Assembly: GCA_004297165.1 (NCBI GenBank)
Contig: SCUJ01000006.1
Location: 496,001 to 560,000, forward strand
DNA length: 64,000 nucleotides
Reading direction: 5' to 3'
Source: Gammaproteobacteria bacterium
Lineage (GTDB): Bacteria; Pseudomonadota; Gammaproteobacteria; Eutrophobiales; Eutrophobiaceae
Numbering within the stretch: the stretch's first letter is position 1; the number at the start of each line of letters is the position of its first letter. This document shows positions 28,763-37,584 of this stretch, piece after piece. The notes beneath the pieces were generated by a model. It did not search any database. It worked only from the letters and a program-made list of their open reading frames with translations, and was not told the DNA's origin. The translations under genes were made by a program, and so were the position numbers.

Positions 28763-31421
28763 CGCTGACCGCAGTAACCTTGGTCTCCGGGATCTTGGCC
28801 ACCGGATCCAGGGCCGGATTGGTGATGAGATTGGTCGGGCTTTCGTGGAAATGAAAGGTCATGGAACACAAACCCGGTTGACAGACGTCCGTCAAACGGG
28901 CCTGTACTTTTACCGTGCCGCGCCGCGAACTGACTTCGACCCAGTCGCCATCGGCGATCCCGTAGCGTTCCGCGTCCGCGGGATGCAGGCATAACCATTC
29001 GTTGGCATCCAGTGCGGAGAGTCCCGCCACCCGGCGGGTCATGGTGCTGGAATGGAAATGGAACAGACTCCGATCCGTCGTGAGGATCAAGGGATATTGT
29101 CCGTCCGCGGTTTCCGCCGGAGGCCGATAGGTAAGGGGTGAGAAACAGGCCTTGCCGCCCGGTCGGCTGAACTTCTCTGGAAACAGGTAGGGTGTGCCTG
29201 GATAGTTCGTATCGGGACAGGGCCACTGCAGACCGTTATTCTCGATCCGTTCGTAGGTGATGCCGCCATAACTCGGCGTAACCTGGTTAATCTCCCGCAT
29301 GATCGCTTCCGGCGAGGAGTAGGAGAATCCAGGCGCGTCCATCCGCTCGGCGATGCGGGAAACTATCCACCAGTCGGGTCTGGAATCGCCAACCGGATTG
29401 ATGGCCCGGCGGACTCGCTGGACGCGGCGTTCCGTGTTGGTGAAGGTGCCGTCTTTTTCGGCGAAGGAGGCGGCCGGCAACACCACATCGGCATAAGTCG
29501 CGCTCTCCGAAAGAAAGATGTCCTGAACCACGAAGAAATCCAGTCGCTCCAGGGCCGCGCGGACGTGTCCTGAATTCGCCTCGGTGAGCAGAGGATTCTC
29601 GCCCACCATATAGAGGGTATCGATCCCGCCGTCACAGATCGCATCGAAGATCTCCGTGTGGGTGAGACCGGGCTGGTTCGGGAGTTGCGCATTCCAGGCG
29701 GACTCGAATTTTTTTTGTATCGTTGGGTCATCCACCCGTTGACTGCCGGGATAGACATTCGGCAGACAGCCCATGTCGCAGGCGCCCTGCACGTTGTTTT
29801 GTCCACGCAAGGGATTTACGCCGGTCCCGGGGGCGCCCAGCGAACCGGTCACCAGGGCCAGGTTCGCCACGGCCTTGACGCTATCCGTGCCATGGCTGTG
29901 CTGGGTTATGCCCATCGCATAGAAGATCGATGACGGTTTGTTGGTGGCGTAGATACGCGCAATCTCCGTAATCCTCGACCAGGGCAATCCCGTGGTCTCC
30001 ACAACAAACTCCGGCGTATAGGCCTGGAGCGAGGCGACGAATTCCGCAAAACCCTCGGTCCTGGCGGCAATGAAGGATTCGTCCGCAAGCCCCGTCTCGA
30101 TAATGTATCTCGCCATGCCCATCAGGAGCGCCACGTCCGTCCCCGGCCGGGGTTGCAGGAAATGGCTGGCCGCATGCGTCAGATCGATTTCCTTGGGGTT
30201 TATCACGATCAAGGTCGCGCCGTTGCGCGCGGCCCGGCGCATCCGGTGACCGATGACGGGATGGGCGCTGGTGGTATTCGCGCCGATGACCATGATGGTG
30301 CGGGCAACGTCGATGTCGGCAATGGAATTGGTCATTGCCCCGGACCCCAGTGAGGCGACCAGACCGGTCACCGTGGGGGCATGTCAAAGCCTGGCGCAGT
30401 GATCGATGTTGTTGGTTCTCATCGCCACGCGGACGAATTTCTGGATCAGATAATTCTCTTCGTTGGTGCATTTCGCAGAGGCGAGTGCGGCGAAACGACC
30501 TTTGGATTTGCGGAACTTTTCCGCGATGAGGTCCAGCGCCACATCCCAGTTGCTTTCCTTCAATTCGCCGTTCTTGCGCACCAGCGGGCGGGTGAGTCGA
30601 TCCGGATGATTGATGAAACGGAAACCGAAGCGACCCTTGACACACAGGCTGCCTGAATTTGTCTCGCGGTCGCGATCGCCGCTGACGCTGACCACTGTAT
30701 CGCCGCGCACACCGACGTGGATCCCGCAGCCGACTCCGCAATACACACAGGTGCTTTGCACTTCGCGGGCCGGGATTGCAGGGGTCTTGGGGGCGAGGGC
30801 GCCGACCGGGCAGCGTTCCACACATTCGCCGCAGGATTCGCAGATCGATTCGGCGAAGGGCCGATTGCCGGCTGCGCCAATCACGGTCTTGTCGCCCCAA
30901 TGGATGTAACCGATGGCGCGCAGACCGACGATCTCGTCGCAGGTGCGCACGCAGATGCCGCAGAGCACGCATTTGTTCGGATCGAATTGGAAGAATGGAT
31001 TGGATCCGTCAACAGGCAGATTGCGTTCTGTCTTGCCGAGCCGGGTGAGCTGGTTCGGACGCATGCCCAGATAAGCCGAAATCTTCAGCAGTTCGCAATC
31101 ATGGGCGGCGGCGCAGGCGAGACAATCCATGTAGTGATCGGCGATCAGCAATTCCATTACTTGAACGCGCATCCGCTGGATCACCGCATTGCTCGTCGCG
31201 ACCGAAATGCCATCCTTGACCGGTTCACGGCACGCCATGCGCGGTTTGCCGCCGTCGATGGAGACAAAACAGAGCCGGCAGGATCCGGTCGGCTTAAGAT
31301 CGGGATGGTTGCACAGATGCGGGATATAGATCCCGCTCGCGCTGGCGGCGTTCAGAACGGAAGTGCCTGAGGCCGCCGTAACCTCTTGGCCATCGATGGT
31401 GAAACTGCATGTTTCAGTCAT
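28746..31421 (-). CDS. Selenocysteine-containing formate dehydrogenase catalytic subunit (UGA read as Sec)
   Basis: This is a second cytoplasmic formate dehydrogenase alpha subunit. The frame is broken only by TGA at 30384-30386, which falls exactly at the metal-ligand position: the flanks read DHCARL-TGA-HAPTVTG, matching Cys373 of the paralogue at 20656-23412. A SECIS hairpin follows. Read through, the protein is 891 aa with Sec at residue 346. It has a 2Fe-2S domain, an extra CLACAAAHDC cluster segment, two [4Fe-4S] motifs (CVLCGICVRTC, CESCGECVERC), CVYCGVGC and complete molybdopterin domains. I set the start at ATG 31421, where the 2Fe-2S fold begins; ATG 31481 is in frame. It follows the ferredoxin-NADP reductase gene closely, implying one operon. 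Confidence 0.93.
30345..30386 (-). promoter_or_regulatory. Bacterial SECIS element directing selenocysteine insertion
   Basis: On the minus strand the UGA (30386-30384) is followed by 11 bases and then a 7-bp stem GGUGACC / GGUCGCC (30372-30366 with 30360-30354) closed by the loop GGUCU (30365-30361). A lower CCCCA / UGGGG stem (30378-30374 with 30349-30345) extends it. The GGUCU loop and the spacing from UGA are the same as in E. coli fdhF as I recall it. SelB would bind the apical stem-loop. Confidence 0.92.
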
Positions 31422-31497
31422 AAGGCCGTTCCCGCGGTTCGCTGCGTTGCGTCTGCCGGCTGGTCTGTAACGCAATGGCAATCAGTATCTGATTATC

Positions 31498-32877
31498 TCA
31501 ACCGAGCACTTTCAGCATTTCGGCGATTGAAGTCATCTTCTCCCTCGGTTTGCCCTTGGTCTTGCCAAGTTCGATCTCATGCTGGTCAATCTTCTTCCAT
31601 GCCTTGAAATCGATATGCCGCACTTTCTTCGCGTTAAGGATGGGATAGATGCCTTCGGCGCCCGGTTTGCGATCATTCGTCGCCAGCAAATCGATGTCGT
31701 TAAGCAAGGAGTCAGCCGTTTCCACACCGCAGGCCCGATTGGTGCCGATGATCCCGGAAGGCCCGCGCTTGATCCATCCCGCAGTGTAGAGTTGGGGGAT
31801 CGGGTTGTCATTTTGATCGGTGATGCGCCCAAGGGTATTGGGGAAAATGCCCCGATCCGCGTCGAACGGCAGGCCGGGCAAGGGCCTGCCTTTATAACCG
31901 ATACTGCGGAAGATTATGCCGGCAGGGATCTCCAGCGAAGTCCCCGCGCCGCGTGCGGATTGCTTGAAAGCGGCGCCGCTCAGCCGGTTGTTCTCCAGCA
32001 CGATGCTTTCCACCTTGCCGCTGCCGCGGATCTCTACCGGGCTCTTGAGAAAGGTGAAAATGCAACGTCGCTGCTTGCCCGACGCGGATGTTTCAGTGAA
32101 CTGCTGGAACAATTCAAGGTTTTTCTGGCTGCCCGGATTGTTGATATCCGCGAGTTCGGTTTCGCTCTCGGGATTCAGCGCCAGTTCCTTCGGATCGATG
32201 AAGGGGACACAGTTGTTCAGGTGGCCGAACTCCTTCAGTTCCTTGGAGGTAAATTTCGCCTGCACGGGACCGCGCCGGCCGACAATGTAGATGTTTCTGA
32301 TCCGGCTTTTGGCCAGTGCATCCAGGGCATGCGTGGCGATATCCGTATCCTTCAGTTCGTCAATATCCTTGGCGAGAATGCGGGCGACATCCGCGGCGAC
32401 ATTCCCCTGACCGATGATTACCGCGGTTTCATGGCTCAGATCGAAGACGCGATCCCGATAATCGACGTGGCCGTTATACCAGCCGACAAACTCGGTCGCG
32501 GTATAGCTGCCCGGCAGGTCCTCGCCCGGAATGCCGAGCCGGCGATCCGATTCCGCCCCACAAGTGAAGATAAGGGCATGATGGGTCCGGCGCAGGTCTT
32601 CGACCGTTATGTCCCGGCCCACCGTCACATTGCCGATGAAATTGAAACCGGGTGTCTGGGCGATCTTCTCGTATACCTGAATCGCCTGTTTCAGCTTGGG
32701 ATGATCCGGCGCCACGCCGCTGCGCACCAGTCCGTAAGGATTCGGCAAGCGTTCCAGCATATCGACGCGCACCGATTTCCCGGATTTCAGTAGCGCCTCG
32801 GCCGCATAGAAACCGCTGGGTCCGCTGCCGATGACCGCGACTTGCAAGGGATGGGTTTCAGTTCCTAACTGCGTCAT
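31498..32877 (-). CDS. Ferredoxin-NADP+ reductase, adrenodoxin-reductase type
   Basis: This is an FAD enzyme moving electrons between NADP(H) and ferredoxin. The 459-aa protein has an N-terminal FAD Rossmann motif VIGSGPSGFYAAEALL (about 15-30) and the family segments PYGLVRSGVAPDHP and GQGNVAADVARIL (NADP domain, about 165-180). The FAD-closing region near TAGWIKRGPSGIIGTN is also present. This matches the FprA/adrenodoxin-reductase group rather than plant-type FNR. It lies between the 7Fe ferredoxin gene (79 bases upstream) and the Sec-FDH gene on the same strand, so a link of ferredoxin, NADP and formate is a natural reading. Confidence 0.9.
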   Translation of the reverse strand: MTQLGTETHPLQVAVIGSGPSGFYAAEALLKSGKSVRVDMLERLPNPYGLVRSGVAPDHPKLKQAIQVYEKIAQTPGFNFIGNVTVGRDITVEDLRRTHHALIFTCGAESDRRLGIPGEDLPGSYTATEFVGWYNGHVDYRDRVFDLSHETAVIIGQGNVAADVARILAKDIDELKDTDIATHALDALAKSRIRNIYIVGRRGPVQAKFTSKELKEFGHLNNCVPFIDPKELALNPESETELADINNPGSQKNLELFQQFTETSASGKQRRCIFTFLKSPVEIRGSGKVESIVLENNRLSGAAFKQSARGAGTSLEIPAGIIFRSIGYKGRPLPGLPFDADRGIFPNTLGRITDQNDNPIPQLYTAGWIKRGPSGIIGTNRACGVETADSLLNDIDLLATNDRKPGAEGIYPILNAKKVRHIDFKAWKKIDQHEIELGKTKGKPREKMTSIAEMLKVLG

Positions 32878-32956
32878 GCAACAACCTCACACTTCGATGC
32901 AATGGAGAAAAAAGTAATCTTAATGGTTCTGGGCAATCCGAAGCCCGGCAATAAAG

Positions 32957-33262
32957 CTAGAATCCGAGCGCCGCCTTGCGATCTTCCGCGGTTGGCAGGG
33001 GTTCCATGGGTTCGCCGCAGACCGGCAAGGTTGGGGCGCGTTCAGCGTTGATTGCCACCCATGTCTTCAACTCTTCCGGAAGGTCATCTTCTTCGTAAAT
33101 TGCTTGAACCGGACATTCGGGTATGCAGGCGCTGCAATCGATGCAAACGTCGGGGTCGATATAAACCATGTTGTCGTCGAAGTGGAAACATTCGACCGGG
33201 CATACCGCCACACAATCGGTAAATCGACAACCATTACAATTCTCAGTGACGACTGTAGCCAT
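32957..33262 (-). CDS. fdxA: 7Fe/FdI-type ferredoxin
   Basis: This is a small soluble electron carrier of 101 aa. The cysteine pattern Cys9, 12, 17, 21, 25 and then Cys40, 43, 46, 50 is that of Azotobacter FdI-like proteins. By family rule Cys9/17/50 hold a 3Fe-4S cluster and Cys21/40/43/46 a 4Fe-4S cluster. The acidic tail after the clusters (EEDDLPEELKTW) is also typical. CAGGAG stands 6 bases before the ATG. It is the first gene of the apparent ferredoxin, reductase and Sec-FDH operon. Confidence 0.93.
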   Translation of the reverse strand: MATVVTENCNGCRFTDCVAVCPVECFHFDDNMVYIDPDVCIDCSACIPECPVQAIYEEDDLPEELKTWVAINAERAPTLPVCGEPMEPLPTAEDRKAALGF

Positions 33263-33338
33263 CGTTTTTCTCCTGGGTTTTGATTTTTTGAGGGTCCGTT
33301 ATTTTCTTCAAGGAAGACTTCGCTGTACAGGGAAAAGA

Positions 33339-33380
33339 TATGTTACACACAGGGTTATGACGGGTTTTGACAAATATCAT
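33339..33380 (-). promoter_or_regulatory. Candidate FNR/CRP-family class II promoter for fdxA operon
   Basis: TTGAC-AAAT-ATCAT at 33367-33380 (plus orientation) matches the FNR consensus TTGAT-N4-ATCAA at 8 of 10 positions. On the minus strand TAACAT at 33345-33340 can act as a -10 box. A start near 33333 would put the box centre close to -41, the class II activator position. It lies about 70 bases upstream of the fdxA ATG. If real, the operon is induced under low oxygen. Confidence 0.42.
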
Positions 33381-33387
33381 TATTCTG

Positions 33388-33430
33388 AAAAAAGAAAGCC
33401 TGGTATCCGGAAGAGGCCGGGATACCAGGC
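33388..33430 (-). terminator. Intrinsic terminator-like hairpin upstream of the fdxA promoter
   Basis: Read on the minus strand, GCCTGGTATCC (33430-33420) pairs perfectly with GGATACCAGGC (33408-33398) across an 11-base loop. It is followed by TTTCTTTTTT (33397-33388). The gene upstream on this strand is divergent (lpdA), so the hairpin must terminate an unannotated RNA, act as an insulator, or belong to a leader. Confidence 0.6.
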
Positions 33431-33433
33431 AAG

Positions 33434-33452
33434 AGCCGGGATCCTCCCGGCT
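33434..33452. repeat. Perfect palindrome AGCCGGGA-TCC-TCCCGGCT
   Basis: The 8-bp arms (33434-33441 and 33445-33452) have a 3-base spacer. It lies between the terminator-like hairpin and a weak CCCG/CGGG stem (33454-33468). It may be a REP-type dispersed palindrome or part of a structured RNA. Confidence 0.5.
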
Positions 33453-33744
33453 ACCCGTTAGAGGCGGGCACTTTTTTCACCGTGGCAACACATCACACTG
33501 CCACAGCGGTTTGTAACCTTGAGTCGTTTCATCTGGCGGACGAGGGAACGGCGTGATTTATAGCACCCCTATCAGATGAGGTCAAGATTACGATAAGGTC
33601 CAATATATAGGGTTTTTGGACGATCATGGGGTCAACGCGCGTATCAGCAGTGGACGATCGGAGAAGATCCATCATGCGCGTATGGCGGGCTTGGTTCTTG
33701 TGGCATGATGCGAGCCTTGATTTTCTTATAGAGATTTAGCGTAT

Positions 33745-35208
33745 ATGCCTAGCATTGCAGAAAATTACGATAACGGGTCGCGTGTCCTGACCGAACCTGA
33801 CAGTAAGGCGGATCTGGTGGTGATCGGTTCTGGCCCTGGCGGTTATACGGCGGCCTTTCGGGCGGCGGATCTCGGCATCCAGACCTTGTTGGTGGAAAAC
33901 TTTCCGCGACTCGGCGGCGTATGTCTGAATGTCGGCTGCATACCTTCGAAGGCCCTCTTGCATGCGGCCAAGGTGATCGATGAGGGCAGGGAGGCCAGCG
34001 CCTTCGGCATCGATTTCGGCGATCCGAAGATCGATCTCGACAAACTGCGCGGCTGGAAAAACCGTTTGCTCGAACAACTCACCGGAGGGTTGCAGGGGCT
34101 GGCGCGCAAAAGGAAAGTGACGGTCATGCAGGGGCAGGGGGAATTCATCTCGAATCGTCTCCTGCGTGTGACCGGCGAGTCCGGTTCGAAAATCGTGGCC
34201 TTCGATAAGGCGATCATCGCGGTTGGCTCGAGTCCGGTCAGGTTACCTGGTTGCTCCGATGACCCGCGTATCATCACCTCGACCGGGGCGCTGGAACTGA
34301 CGGATATTCCACCAGGGCTGCTCGTCATCGGTGGCGGCATCATCGGACTGGAGATGGCCGCTGTTTATCATGCCCTTGGATCCAGGATAACCGTCGTCGA
34401 ATTGCTTGACTCATTGGTCGCTGGCGCGGACCCTGACCTGGTTAAGCCGCTGCAGCAACGACTCTCTAAAAGATACGAAAATATCTTCACTGGAACGCGG
34501 GTCGGGTCGATCACGTCACGGGCGGAGGGAATTCAGGTCAGCCTTGTGGGAGGCCAGGCGCCGGCAGAAGCCATTTTCGACAAAGTGTTGGTCGCCGTGG
34601 GACGCAGGCCGAACGGCAAACAAATCGGCGCCGAACATGCCGGTGTCGCGGTTACCGACCAGGGTTACATTCCGGTTGACCGGCAACAACGCACCAACGT
34701 TCCGCATATCTTCGCCATCGGCGATGTCGTGGGGGCGCCGATGCTGGCGCACAAGGCATCTCATGAAGGCAAAGTCGCGGCGGAGGCGGCCGCCGGCCAG
34801 AAGAGCGGGTTCGACTCGAAGGTCATTCCCTCCGTGGCCTACACCGACCCCGAGCTGGCCTGGGTCGGCATGACTGAACAAGAGGCAACCAGCAAAGGTA
34901 TCGCTTACGGCAAAGGGGTATTTCCCTGGGCCGCGAGCGGCCGATCGCTAAGTCTGGGCCGGAGCGAAGGGATCACCAAACTGTTGTTCGACGAAGAGAC
35001 CGGGCGGCTTATGGGCGCGGGAATCGTTGGACCCAACGCTGGCGATCTCATTGCCGAAGCCGCCCTCGCGATCGAGATGGGATGCGATGCTGAAGATCTT
35101 GCGCTGACGATCCACCCCCACCCAACGCTTTCCGAGACACTGGCATTCGCCGCCGAGGCTTATACCGGCGCCATCACCGATCTTTATCTGCCTAAGAAAC
35201 GAAAATGA
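33745..35208 (+). CDS. lpdA: Dihydrolipoyl dehydrogenase
   Basis: This FAD enzyme re-oxidises dihydrolipoamide with NAD+ in 2-oxo acid dehydrogenase or glycine cleavage complexes. The 487-aa protein has the FAD motif VVIGSGPGGYTAA (about 25-37), the redox disulfide Cys60-Cys65 in GGVCLNVGCIPSK and the NAD motif VIGGGIIGLEMA. It also has the second FAD block FAIGDVVGAPMLAHKA and the catalytic His-Glu in TIHPHPTLSETL. A short N-terminal extension (about 20 aa) precedes the fold. No E1 or E2 gene is adjacent, so the partner complex is elsewhere. Confidence 0.94.
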   Translation: MPSIAENYDNGSRVLTEPDSKADLVVIGSGPGGYTAAFRAADLGIQTLLVENFPRLGGVCLNVGCIPSKALLHAAKVIDEGREASAFGIDFGDPKIDLDKLRGWKNRLLEQLTGGLQGLARKRKVTVMQGQGEFISNRLLRVTGESGSKIVAFDKAIIAVGSSPVRLPGCSDDPRIITSTGALELTDIPPGLLVIGGGIIGLEMAAVYHALGSRITVVELLDSLVAGADPDLVKPLQQRLSKRYENIFTGTRVGSITSRAEGIQVSLVGGQAPAEAIFDKVLVAVGRRPNGKQIGAEHAGVAVTDQGYIPVDRQQRTNVPHIFAIGDVVGAPMLAHKASHEGKVAAEAAAGQKSGFDSKVIPSVAYTDPELAWVGMTEQEATSKGIAYGKGVFPWAASGRSLSLGRSEGITKLLFDEETGRLMGAGIVGPNAGDLIAEAALAIEMGCDAEDLALTIHPHPTLSETLAFAAEAYTGAITDLYLPKKRK

Positions 35209-35214
35209 TGGCTG

Positions 35215-35721
35215 CTATACCCGGCCGATAAAATCACGCTTCCCGATGTTCACGCCATTATGCCGCAGGATGGCGTAGGCCGTGGTGACATGAAAGTAAA
35301 AATTCGGCAGCGCAAACCTGTGCAGGTAATCCATGCCTGAAAATTTTAGGGTCATGGAAGGGAATTGCATGACTATGGTCCGATCCTCGGAACCGTTTAT
35401 AGCATGAGGTTTGCATGTTTTTAAGAAGGCGACAGTCTTGTCGATGCGCTTGTACAGGTCCTTGAAGCTCTTTTCGTTGTCCTTGTAAACCGGGATTTTC
35501 TTGTCCGCGAGTCTCCCCGCGCACCCCTTTGCCGTATCGCTGGCGATCTGGATCTGACGGGTGAGGGGGTACATGTCGGGCGCAAGCCGGGCATTCATGA
35601 ACACCCCGGGATCTATCTTGTTCCTGGCGGCATGGCGTTCCGCCTTGGCGAGGATTTTTTTCAGGTTGGCCAGCATGTGCAACATGACAGGTATCGATGC
35701 ATCGTACATAGGTGTGTTCAT
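35215..35721 (-). CDS. DUF1993 family protein
   Basis: The 168-aa soluble protein matches the DUF1993 family, which has a DinB-like helical-bundle character. Recognisable parts are MYDASIPVMLHMLANLKKIL, LAPDMYPLTRQIQIASDTAK and the end FYFHVTTAYAILRHNGVNIGKRDFIG. No enzymatic function is established. GGAGG just upstream supports ATG 35721. It converges on lpdA with a 6-base gap. Confidence 0.85.
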   Translation of the reverse strand: MNTPMYDASIPVMLHMLANLKKILAKAERHAARNKIDPGVFMNARLAPDMYPLTRQIQIASDTAKGCAGRLADKKIPVYKDNEKSFKDLYKRIDKTVAFLKTCKPHAINGSEDRTIVMQFPSMTLKFSGMDYLHRFALPNFYFHVTTAYAILRHNGVNIGKRDFIGRV

Positions 35722-35814
35722 AATCAGCCTCCACTTCCAAGTTCAACGAAAAAACTCTCTCCGGATTCTATCGCGGAGATCGGCGCAGTCATAATAACAG
35801 CGCGATAACTGGGA

Positions 35815-37470
35815 TTATTCCGCGTCGCCTTGGTGCGCGGCACGACCTTTGACGGAATAATTCGCCATCCATGCTTCCAGTTCCGGCAACGATTTCGCCG
35901 GACTTATGTAATTACCCTGGGCGATGTCGCAGCGCATCTTTTTAAGAGTCATCAGGATATCTTCTTCCTCGATCCCTTCCGCAGTGACGCTGAGTCCCAG
36001 ATTATGTCCGAGGTTAATAGTTGCCCTCACAATGGTTTCATCATTTGAGTTAGTGCGCATCCCCCTCACAAACGTCTGATCTATCTTGATCTCGTGGACC
36101 GGGAGGCGGCTCAGGTAGGAGAGGGAAGAATAACCCGTGCCGAAATCGTCGATGGAGATGTTAAAGCGCAGTCCGTGCAATCGTTGTAGTACGGAGATCG
36201 CGCGCTTGGGGTCCGCCATGATGCTGCTTTCGGTGATTTCCAGGGTCAAGGCGGAGGGATCGATTCCGGTACTCGTTACCAGTTCCTCCAGCATGTTCAC
36301 CAATTCGGTATCTATCAAATCTTTTGCCGATACATTGATCGACATGCCAATCTTCAGATCACGCGCTTTCCAGACGAGGGATTGATTCACGGCGGTGCGG
36401 ACCACCCAATCGGTCAACGGGCCGATCAATCGGGTGCGTTCCGCGAGGGGAATGAATTCCGCCGGAGAGATATTTCCGTACTCGGCATGCCGCCAGCGCA
36501 CCAGGGCCTCCACGGCGACGACCCGATCAGTCAAAAGATCGACCTTAGGCTGATAATGCAATTCCAGCAAATTTTCTTCGATGGCGCCGCGCAATTGTCC
36601 CATCAGAGTTACCCGCCGTGGATTTTCCTGATTAAGTTGCGGTGAGTACATGAGGTATCCCTTTTGCCCCTTCTTGGCGGAATACATTGCAATACTGCTG
36701 CATTGCATGAGCATATCGGCATCGTTCCCGTGATCCGGATAAGAGGCGAGGCCCATGGATGCCGACAATTCGATGTTCTCGTCCGCGACGAGAATCGGTT
36801 CCTGCATCACCTTTTGCACGCGCCCGACAATGGCGACTGCCGTGGCTTCGTCTGGGAGGTTATAAAGCAAGATCGCGAATTCGTCTCCGCCCAGCCGCGC
36901 CAGGGTATCCTGGGGTTGAATCACACGCCCCATGTCTTTGGCGATCCGGCTTAGAATATAGTCGCCATTTTTCACGCCGAAGGCATCGTTGATCTCCTTG
37001 AATCGATCCAGGTTCAACAACAGGATTGTGACGGATTCATTATTTCTTGACGCGACCAGCAAGGCATCGCGCAAGCGCTTATAGAAAAACTCCCGGTTGG
37101 GCAGGCCGGTCAGTGCGTCATGAGTAGCTTCATGCTGCGATTTCTTTTTCCATTCCGTGGTTTCGGCGCGGAGTTTGTCGGTTTCCTGAATGATCATCGC
37201 GCCGGCCTTGCGCGCCATCAGATATCCGGTGTATTGGCCCCAAACGGCGAATACAAAAGGCATCAAATCGAGTATGCGCAGCGCGAAACTGGTGGATTGC
37301 GCATGCGCCATGCCTGACATTGTCACCGCGCCGGCAATCTGATAAGCGGTCACGACAGTTGCAATGACGACCAGGAACAATGCTATGCTCAGCGCCAGGA
37401 TACTGTACTGATTGACGCCGTATTTCAGGATTTCGAGGTGCAGTTGTGAATCTGTATCGCGGTCGTTCAT
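35815..37470 (-). CDS. Membrane GGDEF-EAL cyclic-di-GMP signalling protein
   Basis: The 551-aa protein has two N-terminal membrane helices (about 22-48 and 63-88), a short coiled segment, a GGDEF domain (motif intact at 194-198) and an EAL domain. EAL is at 321-323, and the DDFGTGYSSL and AEGIEEED motifs are present. Both catalytic signatures look complete, so synthesis and breakdown of c-di-GMP are both possible and the net direction is unknown. No sensor domain beyond the membrane part is seen. It is divergent from the DamX-like gene 114 bases away. Confidence 0.92.
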   Translation of the reverse strand: MNDRDTDSQLHLEILKYGVNQYSILALSIALFLVVIATVVTAYQIAGAVTMSGMAHAQSTSFALRILDLMPFVFAVWGQYTGYLMARKAGAMIIQETDKLRAETTEWKKKSQHEATHDALTGLPNREFFYKRLRDALLVASRNNESVTILLLNLDRFKEINDAFGVKNGDYILSRIAKDMGRVIQPQDTLARLGGDEFAILLYNLPDEATAVAIVGRVQKVMQEPILVADENIELSASMGLASYPDHGNDADMLMQCSSIAMYSAKKGQKGYLMYSPQLNQENPRRVTLMGQLRGAIEENLLELHYQPKVDLLTDRVVAVEALVRWRHAEYGNISPAEFIPLAERTRLIGPLTDWVVRTAVNQSLVWKARDLKIGMSINVSAKDLIDTELVNMLEELVTSTGIDPSALTLEITESSIMADPKRAISVLQRLHGLRFNISIDDFGTGYSSLSYLSRLPVHEIKIDQTFVRGMRTNSNDETIVRATINLGHNLGLSVTAEGIEEEDILMTLKKMRCDIAQGNYISPAKSLPELEAWMANYSVKGRAAHQGDAE

Positions 37471-37483
37471 CAGTACAGTCTGT

Positions 37484-37511
37484 TTGCCCTGGTCAAAATT
37501 CAGTATATATA
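37484..37511 (+). promoter_or_regulatory. Possible sigma70 promoter of the DamX-like gene
   Basis: TTGCCC at 37484-37489 and TATATA at 37506-37511 are separated by 16 bases, about 75 bases upstream of the start. Tentative. Confidence 0.33.
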
Positions 37512-37584
37512 ACTTTATCCCGCTTGTATCGCCTTCCCGCCCGAGCAGACTTGAAGCCTGGTGAACTTATCAAGGCAACTATGA

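Larger units (their letters stand above)
33263..33744. other. 482-bp divergent region between fdxA and lpdA
   Basis: No gene is visible. The fdxA side (33263-33480) holds a likely FNR/CRP-type promoter, a strong minus-strand terminator-like hairpin, a second perfect palindrome and a short plus-strand T tract (33472-33477). The lpdA side (33480-33744) shows no convincing promoter by eye. Confidence 0.6.

Noticed and set aside
28746-30371. An independent 541-aa FDH fragment gene starting at an internal Met, and a 365-aa N-terminal fragment ending at a stop
   Set aside because: Both pieces are in the same frame and the only stop between them is a UGA at the Sec position with a SECIS, so they are one gene.
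33398-33477. A known riboswitch class (Moco, TPP, glycine and similar)
   Set aside because: The hairpins are simple palindromes without the conserved junction sequences of those classes.
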